From NCBI RefSeq assembly GCF_018739865.1, contig NZ_JADOER010000004.1:689067-753066 (forward strand): a stretch of DNA of 64,000 nucleotides. Reading direction: 5' to 3'. Made by a program: the position numbers and the translations under genes. This document shows, one piece after another, positions 33,698 through 43,317 of the stretch (within the stretch, counting starts at the first letter, position 1; every line of letters begins with the position of its first letter). The notes beneath the pieces were generated by a model, which worked only from the letters and a program-made list of their open reading frames with translations, was not told where the DNA came from and did not search any database. The DNA comes from Leptothoe kymatousa TAU-MAC 1615 (GTDB lineage: Bacteria; Cyanobacteriota; Cyanobacteriia; Phormidesmidales; Phormidesmidaceae).

Positions 33698-34684
33698 ATG
33701 GATACTGCTTCCTCCCAGGGTGCTAACCCATCAGCTATTGTGCATCGCCCGGTGATTGTCAAAACTGACAACCTGACTAAGGTGTATCGTACGGGGTTCT
33801 GGCTCAATCAACAGGTGGCGTCCCTGCAGAACTGTTCCCTGGAAATTTATCAGGGGGAAACGTTTGGTTTGTTGGGGCCGAATGGGGCCGGAAAAACTAC
33901 GCTGTTGAAAATTCTTTTGGGGATTATTCGTCCGTCATCTGGCAGTGTTCAGTTGCTGAACCAGCCTGCGGGCGACCAATCTGTGAAACAGCAGGTGGGG
34001 TATCTGCCGGAAAATGCTTATTACTATGACTATCTGACGGGGTGGGAATTTCTGACCTATTCTGCGGGGCTGTTTAATATTCCAGCCTCTATATATAGGC
34101 AGCGGATTCCAGACTTGTTGGATATGGTTGGCCTATCCCGCAATGCGGCGATTAAAAAGCAGCTGCGGCAATATTCGAAGGGGATGTTACAGCGCATTGG
34201 CATGGCCCAGGCGCTCATCAATGATCCGGCCATCATCTTTTTGGATGAGCCGATGTCGGGGCTAGACCCCACCGGGCGTTACCAGGTGCGGGAGGTGATT
34301 TTATCCCTGAAGGATCAGGGCAAAACGATCTTCTTTAATAGCCATATTTTGTCCGATGTGGAGGTGATTTGCGATCGCATCGCTATCCTCGACCAAGGCA
34401 CCTTAGTTTGCCAGGGTAGTCTGCATGGTCTACTGGGTTCCCCCGATGCCTATTTTGTTAAAGGTCAGGGAGGAAACCTGGATGTCCTTAAAAAATGGCT
34501 CCACAATCTCACCTTTGAAGGTGGCTATTGGCAAGGCTATTTAACCGGCAGCCCCTACGATTTCGTAGCTAGTGTACGGTTAATGGAAGGTACACTCACC
34601 ACCTTAGACAGGAGTCGCCTTTCCTTAGAAGAGTTTTTTATTCAGCAAATCAACCAGCGCCGCACCGCAGCACCTAAAAACTAA
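33698..34684 (+). CDS. ABC transporter ATP-binding protein (ABC-2/DrrA type), no permease partner nearby
   Basis: 328 residues. Walker A GPNGAGKTT is near residue 63, signature YSKGMLQRIGMAQAL, Walker B IIFLDEPMSGLDP and H-loop FFNSHILSDVEVI. The extended C-terminus (about residues 245-328) resembles the regulatory tail of CcmA/DrrA-type ATPases. Such proteins usually pair with an ABC-2 permease for export, but none is adjacent: the next gene, 186 bases on, is a YgfZ-like protein. Substrate unknown. Confidence 0.85.
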   Translation: MDTASSQGANPSAIVHRPVIVKTDNLTKVYRTGFWLNQQVASLQNCSLEIYQGETFGLLGPNGAGKTTLLKILLGIIRPSSGSVQLLNQPAGDQSVKQQVGYLPENAYYYDYLTGWEFLTYSAGLFNIPASIYRQRIPDLLDMVGLSRNAAIKKQLRQYSKGMLQRIGMAQALINDPAIIFLDEPMSGLDPTGRYQVREVILSLKDQGKTIFFNSHILSDVEVICDRIAILDQGTLVCQGSLHGLLGSPDAYFVKGQGGNLDVLKKWLHNLTFEGGYWQGYLTGSPYDFVASVRLMEGTLTTLDRSRLSLEEFFIQQINQRRTAAPKN

Positions 34685-34870
34685 GGCATTGCTGACGTTC
34701 ATCCACTGCTGATGTAAGGCGTGGTCCGATCTCGCTAATGGGCTAACGGTCTGACTTTCCCCAGTAAAACCATCCCGAGGATAGGCAACGCTTTTTGATT
34801 TTCTACCAGCTGGTTTAATCTTCGCCAAATAGCACTAAAGTATAAGCTTCACCATTACGTGTTTGCTCTC

Positions 34871-35833
34871 ATGGTCGAGGTTGCTGGTCCCATATTTATT
34901 AACCGTTCCCACTGGGGACGCATCCGTGTTGCCGGCGCTGATCGCCTGCGCTTTCTCCATAACCAAACCACCAATGCTTTTCAGCAGCTTGCTCCTGGTC
35001 AAGGCTGTGAGACCGTGTTTGTTACCTCCACTGCCCGGACTGTAGATCTAGGCAGCGCCTACATAGATCACGAAAGCGTTCTACTCATGGTCTCACCGGG
35101 GATGGCAGCAGAGTTAATCGCCTGGATGGATCGCTATATCTTCTTTGCCGATAAAGTCACCCTAAGTGATGAAACCGACACTACATTTGCCATCACGCTT
35201 TTAGGCACTGAGGCCGATCGGCCCCTTACCCAACTCCAATTACCGCTGCCAGATGGTGCAGTCTGCAGCCACCTCCAGGGAACCGCCGCCACGCCCCTTG
35301 GTGATATTCCCATTCAAGTCATTCGGGGCACGGGGTTAGCGACCCCAGGGTTTACGCTGATCGGCCCTAAAGCCCAGGAAAAAGTTCTACAACAGTGGCT
35401 AACTCAGCAAGGCATTGCCGCGCTGACACCACAACAATGGGAAAGCATGCGTGTGCGCCAGGGGCGACCGATGCCAGGTGCCGAACTAACCAAAGACGAT
35501 AACCCCTTAGAAGCTGGGCTATGGCACACCATCTCCTTCGAGAAGGGTTGCTACATTGGCCAAGAAACCATTGCCCGCCTCAACACCTACCAGGGAGTTA
35601 AAAAACAACTTTGGGGCTTTAAACTGGGTCAACCTGTTCCCCCTGATACACAGCTAAAGCTAGAGGGTGCTGTGGTAGGAAAAATTACCAGCGTTATTAG
35701 TGACGACACGGGGGTATGGGCCTTGGGATACCTACGTACTAAAGCAGGGGGGGAGGGCACCGTCTTAACTGTTGAAAACACCACAGCACAAGCAGTTTCG
35801 CTGCCCCTTGCTACCCGTGGTTATCTATCCTAG
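34871..35833 (+). CDS. YgfZ/GcvT-domain folate-binding protein
   Basis: 320 residues from ATG 34871 (an in-frame GTG at 34859 adds four). The N-terminal folate-binding beta-barrel aligns with the T-protein family (GRIRVAGADRLRFLHNQTTN). The YgfZ signature EKGCYIGQETIARL is at about 228-241, with the conserved Cys of KGCYxGQE. YgfZ is a tetrahydrofolate-dependent protein that helps assemble or repair certain iron-sulfur enzymes. It is not a glycine cleavage enzyme. The partner here is unknown, but narB and nirA elsewhere in the window need Fe-S clusters. Confidence 0.85.
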   Translation: MVEVAGPIFINRSHWGRIRVAGADRLRFLHNQTTNAFQQLAPGQGCETVFVTSTARTVDLGSAYIDHESVLLMVSPGMAAELIAWMDRYIFFADKVTLSDETDTTFAITLLGTEADRPLTQLQLPLPDGAVCSHLQGTAATPLGDIPIQVIRGTGLATPGFTLIGPKAQEKVLQQWLTQQGIAALTPQQWESMRVRQGRPMPGAELTKDDNPLEAGLWHTISFEKGCYIGQETIARLNTYQGVKKQLWGFKLGQPVPPDTQLKLEGAVVGKITSVISDDTGVWALGYLRTKAGGEGTVLTVENTTAQAVSLPLATRGYLS

Positions 35834-36189
35834 AGATAATCCGATACATACCCTCGATAAAAAGCAATGAATAACAATGTTACTTTTTCAACATTTTCTC
35901 AGAATTACCACCCCAAAGAGGAGCCTCTAGTAGCTAGAATAATTGAAACGCGGTTCTGAATACAGGTTTCTAATTTTTTAGAATAGGAAGACGTGTTTTG
36001 AGGTGGGCACTCTGAAACTAAGGTGAGTGTTTTACCTCAAAATGGTTCCCCGTAGGCCAAAACCTTGGGCTATTGGGCGCGTTCATGTTTGAAAAAACTT
36101 TTATCTCTGCAACCTGGCTTTCCATCTATGGAAGCTAGTTAGTAGTACCTCAATGCACAACATAACAACGCTATTTAGAGGCTTAAATC
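35834..36189. other. Intergenic region before the 176-aa hypothetical gene
   Basis: 356 AT-rich bases. No coding frame, hairpin or exact NtcA site found. It presumably holds the promoter of the following gene. Confidence 0.4.
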
Positions 36190-36720
36190 ATGGCAGCATC
36201 CCCATCTCGACTACCACTTGACCGAGCTGTTCGTTACGCTGTTAGTGATGCTTTAGCATCAGTTCGCTCTCACATGTACGATTTAGAGTACGCCCAGCGT
36301 CGTTCTAAGCAGGAACTAGCTGCCTGGAACAATTATTTAGCTGAATTGAGAGCCTTACATCAGCTTTTGCTCAATTTACCTAGTTTAGAAACAGCTGAGT
36401 GGCTCACGGATGACCAAGCCGATTATGCCCCTACGTTTACACCTTTTGTAAATCGCCTTAGCGATGCCAAAACTAATATTCGTCGGGTTCATAATTGGTT
36501 ACTCTCGTTGCCCAATGCAGCCTCAGTCATGGGCGAATCTAGCCTCAATTCTGTTGCTTTTGAACAGCAGCACTACATGGGGCAGATCGATCACGCGTTG
36601 ACTCAGCTGCAATTGTTGCCAGTGCCAGGTAGTGATGAATGGCATAGCAAATATCAACCTGTGATTCCGACAGCTGTATCAGCCGCCAAATCTCCAGCTT
36701 TAGTGTCAGCTGTCGCTTAA
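36190..36720 (+). CDS. Conserved-looking helical protein of unknown function (176 aa)
   Basis: 176 residues, mostly alpha-helical and soluble. I do not recognise a named family. The first 70 residues form a long amphipathic helix (RAVRYAVSDALASVRSH...QRRSKQELAAWNNYLAELRALHQLL), and a second helical region begins at RLSDAKTNIRRVHNWLLSL. No signal peptide. The ATG follows GAGGC about 6 bases upstream. A 17-bp-stem terminator lies 63 bases after the stop. Monocistronic. Confidence 0.7.
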   Translation: MAASPSRLPLDRAVRYAVSDALASVRSHMYDLEYAQRRSKQELAAWNNYLAELRALHQLLLNLPSLETAEWLTDDQADYAPTFTPFVNRLSDAKTNIRRVHNWLLSLPNAASVMGESSLNSVAFEQQHYMGQIDHALTQLQLLPVPGSDEWHSKYQPVIPTAVSAAKSPALVSAVA

Positions 36721-36783
36721 TCGACCATAGCTATTTGCCATATAGCTGTTTAGCGTTGTCTTGTTTATCTCTAGAAAGTGATT

Positions 36784-36821
36784 GCGAAAGGGGAACCTGG
36801 TAACCCAGGTTCCCCTTTCGC
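36784..36821 (+). terminator. Strong hairpin terminator after the 176-aa gene
   Basis: A perfect 17-bp stem (GCGAAAGGGGAACCTGG at 36784-36800, complement at 36805-36821) with a 4-base loop TAAC. It is clearly the terminator of the upstream gene. Confidence 0.75.
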
Positions 36822-36968
36822 TGTGATATCCATCACCTATTACACCCATTGCCGTGATTGTACAAGGTTGTGGTCCACGGAATCTTAGCTATGGTGGCGT
36901 GGTGGACTTGTGTATACCTATATCTTTCTATACCGATGGAGCTATGCACAACATAGCTCCATCGGTAT
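36822..36968 (+). ncRNA. Possible small RNA between two terminators
   Basis: The stretch between the terminator of the 176-aa gene and a second, textbook intrinsic terminator at 36930-36968 contains no ORF. A transcript starting after 36821 would be a 100-145-nt RNA with a 3' terminator hairpin. No promoter was clearly identified. Inference only. Confidence 0.3.
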
Positions 36969-36976
36969 GATTTTTT
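36930..36976 (+). terminator. Intrinsic terminator without an assigned gene
   Basis: A perfect 17-bp stem (ATACCGATGGAGCTATG at 36930-36946, complement at 36952-36968), loop CACAA, followed by GATTTTTT. This is the most classical rho-independent terminator in the window, yet no gene lies between it and the preceding terminator. Confidence 0.75.
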
Positions 36977-37118
36977 GGGGTGATCTTAGTTGTGAGTTCG
37001 TGTTATTTAGCATTCATCAGATCGCTGCAACTTTAAGGAAATCCATTTTCTTGCGACTCTGTTCACTCGGTGGGGCATCCTACTAAGTGAACCCAAAAAA
37101 GGTGGACTCAGCAGGCTG

Positions 37119-39692
37119 ATGATGGTGCAACGGTGGCTAATCCAATTACTGCGAATATTGAGCAAAAAACAGCTACTAAGGTTGGGAATATGTGCTCTAG
37201 CTACATTTTTCGTGATTACCGTCCGGCCTACTGTTGCTAGTCAACATTCCCCTGACCAACTATGGCTGGAAGGGCATCATGCCTATAAAACTGGGCAGTT
37301 GCAGCAGGCGAGTCAACGATGGCAGCAAGCTGCTCAACTGTATAGTCAACAACAGCAATCTACAGAAACGGCTTTAAGTCTGAGCTACTTAGCCCTTTCA
37401 TATCAAGAACTAGGACAGTGGCAACAGGCTGAAAAAACTATTCAGCGGAGCTTACAGCTCATTGAAGAAAATGAAACCCCGGCCCCGGTGATTGCTCAGG
37501 TTCTCAATACCTATGGCAGTATCCAATTGGCGCTAGGGCAGCCCGAAGCGGCATTAAATACCTGGCAAGAAGCGACGGCGGTCTATCAGCAAATTGATGA
37601 TCAAGTCGGTGCATTGGGTAGTCGTTTAAATCAGGCCCAAGCTATGCAGACGCTAGGGTTTTATCGACGGGCTAAAACCTTATTGGACGATCTGATTGAG
37701 TCTGTCGAGCAACAATCTGATCGGCAACTGAAGGCAACGGCTTTGCGCAGTTTAGGCAGCGTATTGCAGGTAACCGGCAGCCTAGAGCAATCGCAGCAAC
37801 TACTAGAACGGAGCTTAGCCATTACCCAAAGCCTAGAACAACCGAACGAAACCGTTAAAACACTACTAGCCCTTGCCAATACCCTCAGAGCTCAGCAAAA
37901 GTCTGAAGAGGCGCTGCAGATTTACGAGCAGATTATGCCCTTAGCAGATCAGGAGGCCGATCGAATGACGGCTCAATTGAATCTGCTGAGTTTATTGGTA
38001 GAACTCGACCAGTGGCCGTCTGCCCGGACGATTATGGCTGACTTAAGTCAGCAGTTACCCAATCTAGAACCCAGCCGCGCGGCTATTTACAAGCGGGTTA
38101 ATTTTGTGGAAAGTGCGCTTAAGTTCAATCGAGATAAATCATCTGCGATATCGGCTGTTTCGATGCACCATTTGGCCGATTTGTTGGCTGAAGGTGCCCA
38201 TCAGGCCCAAACCTTAAACGATTCTCGAGCAGAATCATTAGCCCTAGGCGAGCTCGGTCAGTTATATATCACCACTCAACAATGGGATAACGCCCGCCAG
38301 GTTACCCAAACGGCGATCAAACTAGCTAAAAGTAGTCATGCAAAAGATATTGGCTACCGTTGGCAGTGGCAATTAGGCAAAATCTACCATCAGCAACACA
38401 AAGAACAACGCGCAATCTCGACCTACAGTGAAGCCATTGATACCCTGTCTACCGTCCGTGCGGATCTATTGGCAACCAACTCCGAACTCCAGTTCAGTAT
38501 TCGAGAAAAGGTTGAACCCCTGTACCGAGAACTAGTGAGTTTACTGCTGAAACCTGGAAATGACGATCAAGCCAGCATTAAACAAGCCCGTAACCTGATT
38601 GAAGATTTACAGTTAGTGGAGTTGGAAAATTATTTCCGGTCTGCCTGTATTGAGGGGCAAGAAGAACAAATTGATCAAATCGATCCACAGGCTGCGGTGG
38701 TCTACCCGATTATCCTGCCCGATCGTCTAGAAGTGATTCTGGCCTTACCTAACCAAACCCTGAGCCACTATGAAACTCCAGTGCCCCAGGCCGAACTTGA
38801 AAAGACCTTAGACAAATTTTTTATCGCCTTTAATCCAGCCCTGCCCGATCGTCGTCGCCTAGATTTTTCTAAGCAGCTGTACGATTGGTTAATTCGGCCT
38901 GAAGAACCGGAACTAGCCCAAAATGGAATCAAGACCCTTGTGTTTGTCTTGGACGGTAAGCTACGGAATATCCCCATGGCCGCTCTCCACGACGGAGAAA
39001 AATACCTGATCGAAAACTACGGTGTAGCCTTAACCCCTGGCTTAGACTTAATGGGGCCGCACTTTGATAAATCGAAACCCCTTGAGGCACTTATTCTTGG
39101 AGTCAGTGAATCAAGGCAAGGATTTTCGCCGTTACCGGGCGTTAAAGAAGAGGTCTCGAAAATTTCCTCCAAATTAGATCAATCTCGGATTTATCTCGAT
39201 CAAGACTTTACGAAAAAGGCATTTGAAGATCAGGTTCAAACCAACCGCTATCCAATTTTGCACCTTGCAACCCATGGCCAATTTAGCTCTAATTTGGCCA
39301 ACACATTTTTATTAGCTTGGGACCAAACCATCTCCCTCAGGGACTTTGATACGCTGCTCAAAAACCGACGCCTGCAGACTCAAAACCCCATTGAACTGAT
39401 GGTTCTCAGTGCATGTCAAACGGCTGAAGGGGATGATCGTGCCACCTTAGGCTTAGCGGGCATGGCAATCAAATCTGGAGCACGCAGTACGTTGGCCACA
39501 TTATGGTCAGTCAATGATGAATCGACCGTTGAATTAATCAACGCTTTTTACAATGCTTTGGGGACCTCAAGTGAACCTGCTACTAAGGCTGAGGCCCTGC
39601 GTCAAGCGCAAGTGGCATTAATTAAAAATAAAAACTACGCCCATCCGTTCTACTGGGCATCGTTTGTGCTCATTGGTAATTGGTTGGCCTAG
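37119..39692 (+). CDS. Exported TPR-CHAT domain protein
   Basis: 857 residues. An N-terminal hydrophobic segment (about 20-40, LGICALATFFVITV) is a signal peptide or anchor. About eight TPR-like repeats follow (LWLEGHHAYKTGQLQQASQRW and so on) to about residue 460, then a CHAT caspase-like domain at about 530-857. The His-Cys dyad is His719 in LATHGQFSS and Cys766 in LSACQTAEGDD, so peptidase activity is possible. It starts a plus-strand run with DUF928, CHASE2-GGDEF and lysozyme-like genes (spacings 177, 58 and 142 bases). In cyanobacteria CHAT, DUF928 and CHASE2 genes often neighbour each other. The target is unknown. ATG 37119 or 37122. Confidence 0.88.
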   Translation: MMVQRWLIQLLRILSKKQLLRLGICALATFFVITVRPTVASQHSPDQLWLEGHHAYKTGQLQQASQRWQQAAQLYSQQQQSTETALSLSYLALSYQELGQWQQAEKTIQRSLQLIEENETPAPVIAQVLNTYGSIQLALGQPEAALNTWQEATAVYQQIDDQVGALGSRLNQAQAMQTLGFYRRAKTLLDDLIESVEQQSDRQLKATALRSLGSVLQVTGSLEQSQQLLERSLAITQSLEQPNETVKTLLALANTLRAQQKSEEALQIYEQIMPLADQEADRMTAQLNLLSLLVELDQWPSARTIMADLSQQLPNLEPSRAAIYKRVNFVESALKFNRDKSSAISAVSMHHLADLLAEGAHQAQTLNDSRAESLALGELGQLYITTQQWDNARQVTQTAIKLAKSSHAKDIGYRWQWQLGKIYHQQHKEQRAISTYSEAIDTLSTVRADLLATNSELQFSIREKVEPLYRELVSLLLKPGNDDQASIKQARNLIEDLQLVELENYFRSACIEGQEEQIDQIDPQAAVVYPIILPDRLEVILALPNQTLSHYETPVPQAELEKTLDKFFIAFNPALPDRRRLDFSKQLYDWLIRPEEPELAQNGIKTLVFVLDGKLRNIPMAALHDGEKYLIENYGVALTPGLDLMGPHFDKSKPLEALILGVSESRQGFSPLPGVKEEVSKISSKLDQSRIYLDQDFTKKAFEDQVQTNRYPILHLATHGQFSSNLANTFLLAWDQTISLRDFDTLLKNRRLQTQNPIELMVLSACQTAEGDDRATLGLAGMAIKSGARSTLATLWSVNDESTVELINAFYNALGTSSEPATKAEALRQAQVALIKNKNYAHPFYWASFVLIGNWLA

Positions 39693-39869
39693 CCCCCCTG
39701 TCCGTGGAAATACCCGCATGGTGAATGAGGTCTTGGACGTTAACACACAATCCTCATAAGCTTTTCCGGGATAATACGCAAAGAAATTCGTAGTTGCTTT
39801 TGGTAGCTTGGTAGAAACAACTATGTAGGGGATGTCACCCGGTTATACCGACGGTTTTCTATAAAAAAT

Positions 39870-40604
39870 ATGATTAGATTTATGGTGCAGCGCTACAAAA
39901 CCCTCTGTTTATTGGCTCTGATTGGTGGTGGTTTCTGCATACAAGAACATGCGACTGCTCAAGTAACTGATCAATTAACAGAGAGTACGAGAGTTAGAGA
40001 CTCTCTCCCTGCTGATAACTGGTCTTTTTGGCCAGATGATAACGATCAGCCTCCCCAAAGAACAGTTAGCGGCGCATCCCGTGGCAATTGCTCCGCCGAT
40101 GACCTTGTGGCCCTAATGCCCTCATCCCAATATGGTATGACCAGTAAATCTCGTCCTGAAGTTTTAGTGGCAACGGCAGTGGAGTCCCCTAGAAAGGCTT
40201 TGTTTAGTATTCAGTCCACAGATGACTACTACTATGAAACCTATGTCGAGTTACCTGATACCTCGGGTATTGTGAGCCTGTCGTTACCGCCAGAGGCTCC
40301 TGAATTAGCTGCGGATGAGCTGTATCAGTGGTCGCTCATTCTCATGTGTAATGAGCGGTTACGGCCCGATAGTCCAGCGCTGCAGGGATGGATCAAGACT
40401 CACCCCCTGGAGAACACCCTGGCCAGGGCTAGCCTGGATCAAGCTACGGAGTATCGTAACGCCCATCTCTGGTACGACATGATTTCCCTACTGGCAGATT
40501 TACGCATCCAAGAGCCAAATAATCAAGATGTACATGATGCTTGGCATAGTATTTTAGATGTGACAAATCTAACAGATGTTGCCAATGAGCCTATTCTGAA
40601 TTAA
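39870..40604 (+). CDS. DUF928-family exported protein
   Basis: 244 residues with a signal peptide (about 1-30, ...CIQEHATAQ). The mature part has the DUF928 pattern: LVALMPSSQYGMTSKSRPEV near residue 90, then a beta-rich segment FSIQSTDDYYYETYVELP, LYQWSLILMCNE near 155, and a helical C-terminus GWIKTHPLENTLA...HLWYDMISLLADLR. DUF928 is restricted largely to cyanobacteria and is of unknown function, usually next to CHAT-TPR, CHASE2 or filamentous-haemagglutinin genes, as here. Confidence 0.82.
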   Translation: MIRFMVQRYKTLCLLALIGGGFCIQEHATAQVTDQLTESTRVRDSLPADNWSFWPDDNDQPPQRTVSGASRGNCSADDLVALMPSSQYGMTSKSRPEVLVATAVESPRKALFSIQSTDDYYYETYVELPDTSGIVSLSLPPEAPELAADELYQWSLILMCNERLRPDSPALQGWIKTHPLENTLARASLDQATEYRNAHLWYDMISLLADLRIQEPNNQDVHDAWHSILDVTNLTDVANEPILN

Positions 40605-40662
40605 ATGTATGCTCTATTGAGCGGGAACTATAGAAAAGACTCTCGGGCATCGGAAAATAAAT

Positions 40663-42387
40663 ATGTTGCGGTTGAGATGGCAAATTCGCAAATTAGGAGG
40701 AATTTTAGCCGTTTCATGGGGCATTTCTGTACTGGTAATTGCTATTAGTTCTACAGGAGTTTTACAGTCTCTAGAGTGGTTTGCCTTTGATCGCTTTCTA
40801 CGGTGGAAAGCCACCGATCAGACAGAATCAAGATTCCTCATTGTTACCCTAGGTGAAGAAGATCTTCGCGAGATCGGAGAATGGCCTATTTCTGATCAGA
40901 AAATGGCCGATTTGCTAACCACGATTCAGCAATATCAACCTCGCTTAATTGGCCTAGACATTTATCGGGATTTGCCGGTGGGTGAAGGCCGTGAAGAGCT
41001 CATCTCTTCTTTCAATGCTGTCTCCAATGTTATTGGTGTAGAAAAAGTGATTGGGGAGGCTGTTCCACCTGCCCCTGAACTTGACATGGAAAACCAGGTC
41101 GCCATGGCCGATTTGGTGGAAGATGATGATGGGCGTATTCGGCGGGGCTTGTTGGCGATTCAATGTAACAAAGAACGAAAGCTGTGTAAGCCTGAAGAGC
41201 ATCAGCAACGGAAATATGGGTTAGCGACTAAGCTAGCTCTACTTTATTTGGAACAAGAAAACATCCATCCCCAGGTGCTAGAAGGTGATCGTCTACAGCT
41301 GGGGGATGCTGTTTTTCAACAATTTTCTCCGAATGATGGTGGGTATACCAATGCAGATGCCCACAGTACCCAAATACTGATTAATTACCCAGCGGGGCAA
41401 TCATTCTTTGAATCTGTTTCAGTATCTGAAATCCTGGGCGGAAATGTTGCCCGTAGCAAGATTTACGATCGCATCATACTAATAGGTGCGACAGCTGTGA
41501 GTCTGAACGACTTGCTCTATACCCCAATGAGTTGGGATGAGAGACTCCCCGGGGTGTTTATCCATGCCCACATTGCTAGTCAACTGATTGCCAGTGCATT
41601 GGACGGTCGTCAACCCTTGCATGGAGCACCGCCCTGGATGAAGAGCAGCTGGTTATTGGTGGCAACCAGTTTGGCGACCCTGCTGGTGCATGAAATCATC
41701 AACCACAATGGGATTTATCAAAAAAAGAGTCTATTTTCACTCATACTATTTATTCCTTGCATCGGTGCTGGGATGGTGGGTATTGTCTATGGAGTTTTTC
41801 TGACGGGGCTATGGTTGCCCATAGCGGCTCCATTGCTTTCCACATCCTTGTCGTCTACGGTTTTACTGCTGAGACAAAATCAACAGTTACAGGGACTAGC
41901 TTCCCTAGATGGGTTAACGCGAATTGCTAATCGTCGTTCCTTTGATGCCTATTTGCAACGCTGTATCAATCAGCAAACACCGGTTTCCCTGGTGATCTGC
42001 GATGTCGATTACTTTAAGCGGTATAACGATACCTATGGTCATCAAGAAGGCGATAAATGTCTAATATCAGTGGCTAAGACGCTGCAACAGGGGGTGCGTC
42101 GCAACGATTTTGTTGCCCGCTATGGGGGGGAAGAATTTGTGATTGTGCTGCCTAACGCTGAACTTTCCATGGCCTACGAAGTGCTGGGGAATATTCAACA
42201 GCAAATTTCTAAGCTGAATATTCCCCATGTGGCTTCTGATGTGAGTAGTCATGTCACCTTAAGTTTTGGTGTTATTTCCCTGAGTGATCTGAAGGAGGCG
42301 ACGTCTAAGTCGTTAGTTGAGCAGGCGGATAAGGCGTTGTACCAAGCAAAGCGTCAGGGGCGCAACCAGATTGCGACTTTGTCATAA
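40663..42387 (+). CDS. CHASE2-sensor diguanylate cyclase
   Basis: 574 residues. An N-terminal TM (about 10-30) leads into an extracytoplasmic CHASE2 domain at about 35-300. Two or three TM helices follow at about 325-405, then a cytoplasmic GGDEF domain at about 410-570 with an intact GGEEF active site (ARYGGEEFVIVL). RRND five residues upstream is an RxxD inhibitory site, so product feedback is expected. It should make c-di-GMP in response to a periplasmic or membrane signal. Located 58 bases after the DUF928 gene, probably co-transcribed. Confidence 0.92.
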   Translation: MLRLRWQIRKLGGILAVSWGISVLVIAISSTGVLQSLEWFAFDRFLRWKATDQTESRFLIVTLGEEDLREIGEWPISDQKMADLLTTIQQYQPRLIGLDIYRDLPVGEGREELISSFNAVSNVIGVEKVIGEAVPPAPELDMENQVAMADLVEDDDGRIRRGLLAIQCNKERKLCKPEEHQQRKYGLATKLALLYLEQENIHPQVLEGDRLQLGDAVFQQFSPNDGGYTNADAHSTQILINYPAGQSFFESVSVSEILGGNVARSKIYDRIILIGATAVSLNDLLYTPMSWDERLPGVFIHAHIASQLIASALDGRQPLHGAPPWMKSSWLLVATSLATLLVHEIINHNGIYQKKSLFSLILFIPCIGAGMVGIVYGVFLTGLWLPIAAPLLSTSLSSTVLLLRQNQQLQGLASLDGLTRIANRRSFDAYLQRCINQQTPVSLVICDVDYFKRYNDTYGHQEGDKCLISVAKTLQQGVRRNDFVARYGGEEFVIVLPNAELSMAYEVLGNIQQQISKLNIPHVASDVSSHVTLSFGVISLSDLKEATSKSLVEQADKALYQAKRQGRNQIATLS

Positions 42388-42529
42388 ACGGTGATTATCA
42401 GTTTTGGGATAGTTCGATATACTGGATGCCTATAAAACCATTGGAAATCAGCCGATGAAGTCGTGTAGCTCGAAAATATACGGCCCATATGCTCGTGCAT
42501 CCCTATCGTCCCTTTAAATATCCTGACAA

Positions 42530-43270
42530 TTGTCTCTGCCTCCCCCTAGCAAATCGATCAAGGAAGAACTTCCCAAACCACCGTCGGCAGACTATGGCCC
42601 CATCGTCATTACGATTTTGATGTTTCTTGGGGTTATTGGTGTGCTGTTTTACTGGCGGTCACCACAATTATATTGGCCCTACACATTGCCTCGGTTTGAC
42701 TTCAACCCATCTAAAATCCTGGGTTTGGGGTCAGCCGATTGGGTTGAAACGCCCTTGCCTTTGGAGATGGCTGGGGGAGACCCCCATATTCGTGCCTTGA
42801 TGCGGACAATTTCAGCCAGTGAATCCAATATGGATCAGCCCTACCACTTGCTGTATGGGGGTAAAACTATTCCGTCCTTGAGCCATCATCCAGATACCTG
42901 TGTACCGATTGAAACTGGTCCAAATCTGGGGGATTGCACCACGGCAGCCGGGCGCTATCAGTTTTTAACAACAACCTGGCAGCAGATGGCTGAGCAATAT
43001 CATCCGTCTCCCCCCGGCTGGTTTGAGTTTTGGCAGCCCTATGATTTTTCGCCAGAATCTCAAGATATTGTTGTTTATCGATGGCTGTTGGATCAGGATG
43101 CGTGGGGAGTCGATATTGATCAACAATTGAAGACTGGTGACGTTACCCAAGTGTTGGAGTTGCTGTCGGGGACTTGGACGAGCCTTGGCTATGGGATTGA
43201 AGATAACAGTATGTCGCAGCACCTGCCCCGTGTTTACAGCGATATGTTACAAGAAGAACTGGCTCAATAA
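42530..43270 (+). CDS. Membrane-anchored lysozyme-like protein (phage-endolysin / GH104-like)
   Basis: 246 residues. One N-terminal TM helix (about 23-41, PIVITILMFLGVIGVLFYW) precedes a muramidase-like domain. Motifs are ALMRTISASESN, with a candidate catalytic Glu near residue 102; YHLLYGGK; TAAGRYQFLTTTW; and a helical C-terminus. This resembles the lambda-endolysin-type family found in phages and bacteria. The start is a TTG: a TGA lies just upstream at 42524-42526, and the first ATG (42620) would fall inside the TM helix. Likely remodels peptidoglycan at the membrane. It follows the CHASE2-GGDEF gene by 142 bases. Confidence 0.75.
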   Translation: MSLPPPSKSIKEELPKPPSADYGPIVITILMFLGVIGVLFYWRSPQLYWPYTLPRFDFNPSKILGLGSADWVETPLPLEMAGGDPHIRALMRTISASESNMDQPYHLLYGGKTIPSLSHHPDTCVPIETGPNLGDCTTAAGRYQFLTTTWQQMAEQYHPSPPGWFEFWQPYDFSPESQDIVVYRWLLDQDAWGVDIDQQLKTGDVTQVLELLSGTWTSLGYGIEDNSMSQHLPRVYSDMLQEELAQ

Positions 43271-43317
43271 TCTTTTTTGTGCCGTGTGTATTTAGCTGCT
43301 AAGCAGCAGCGGTTGTT

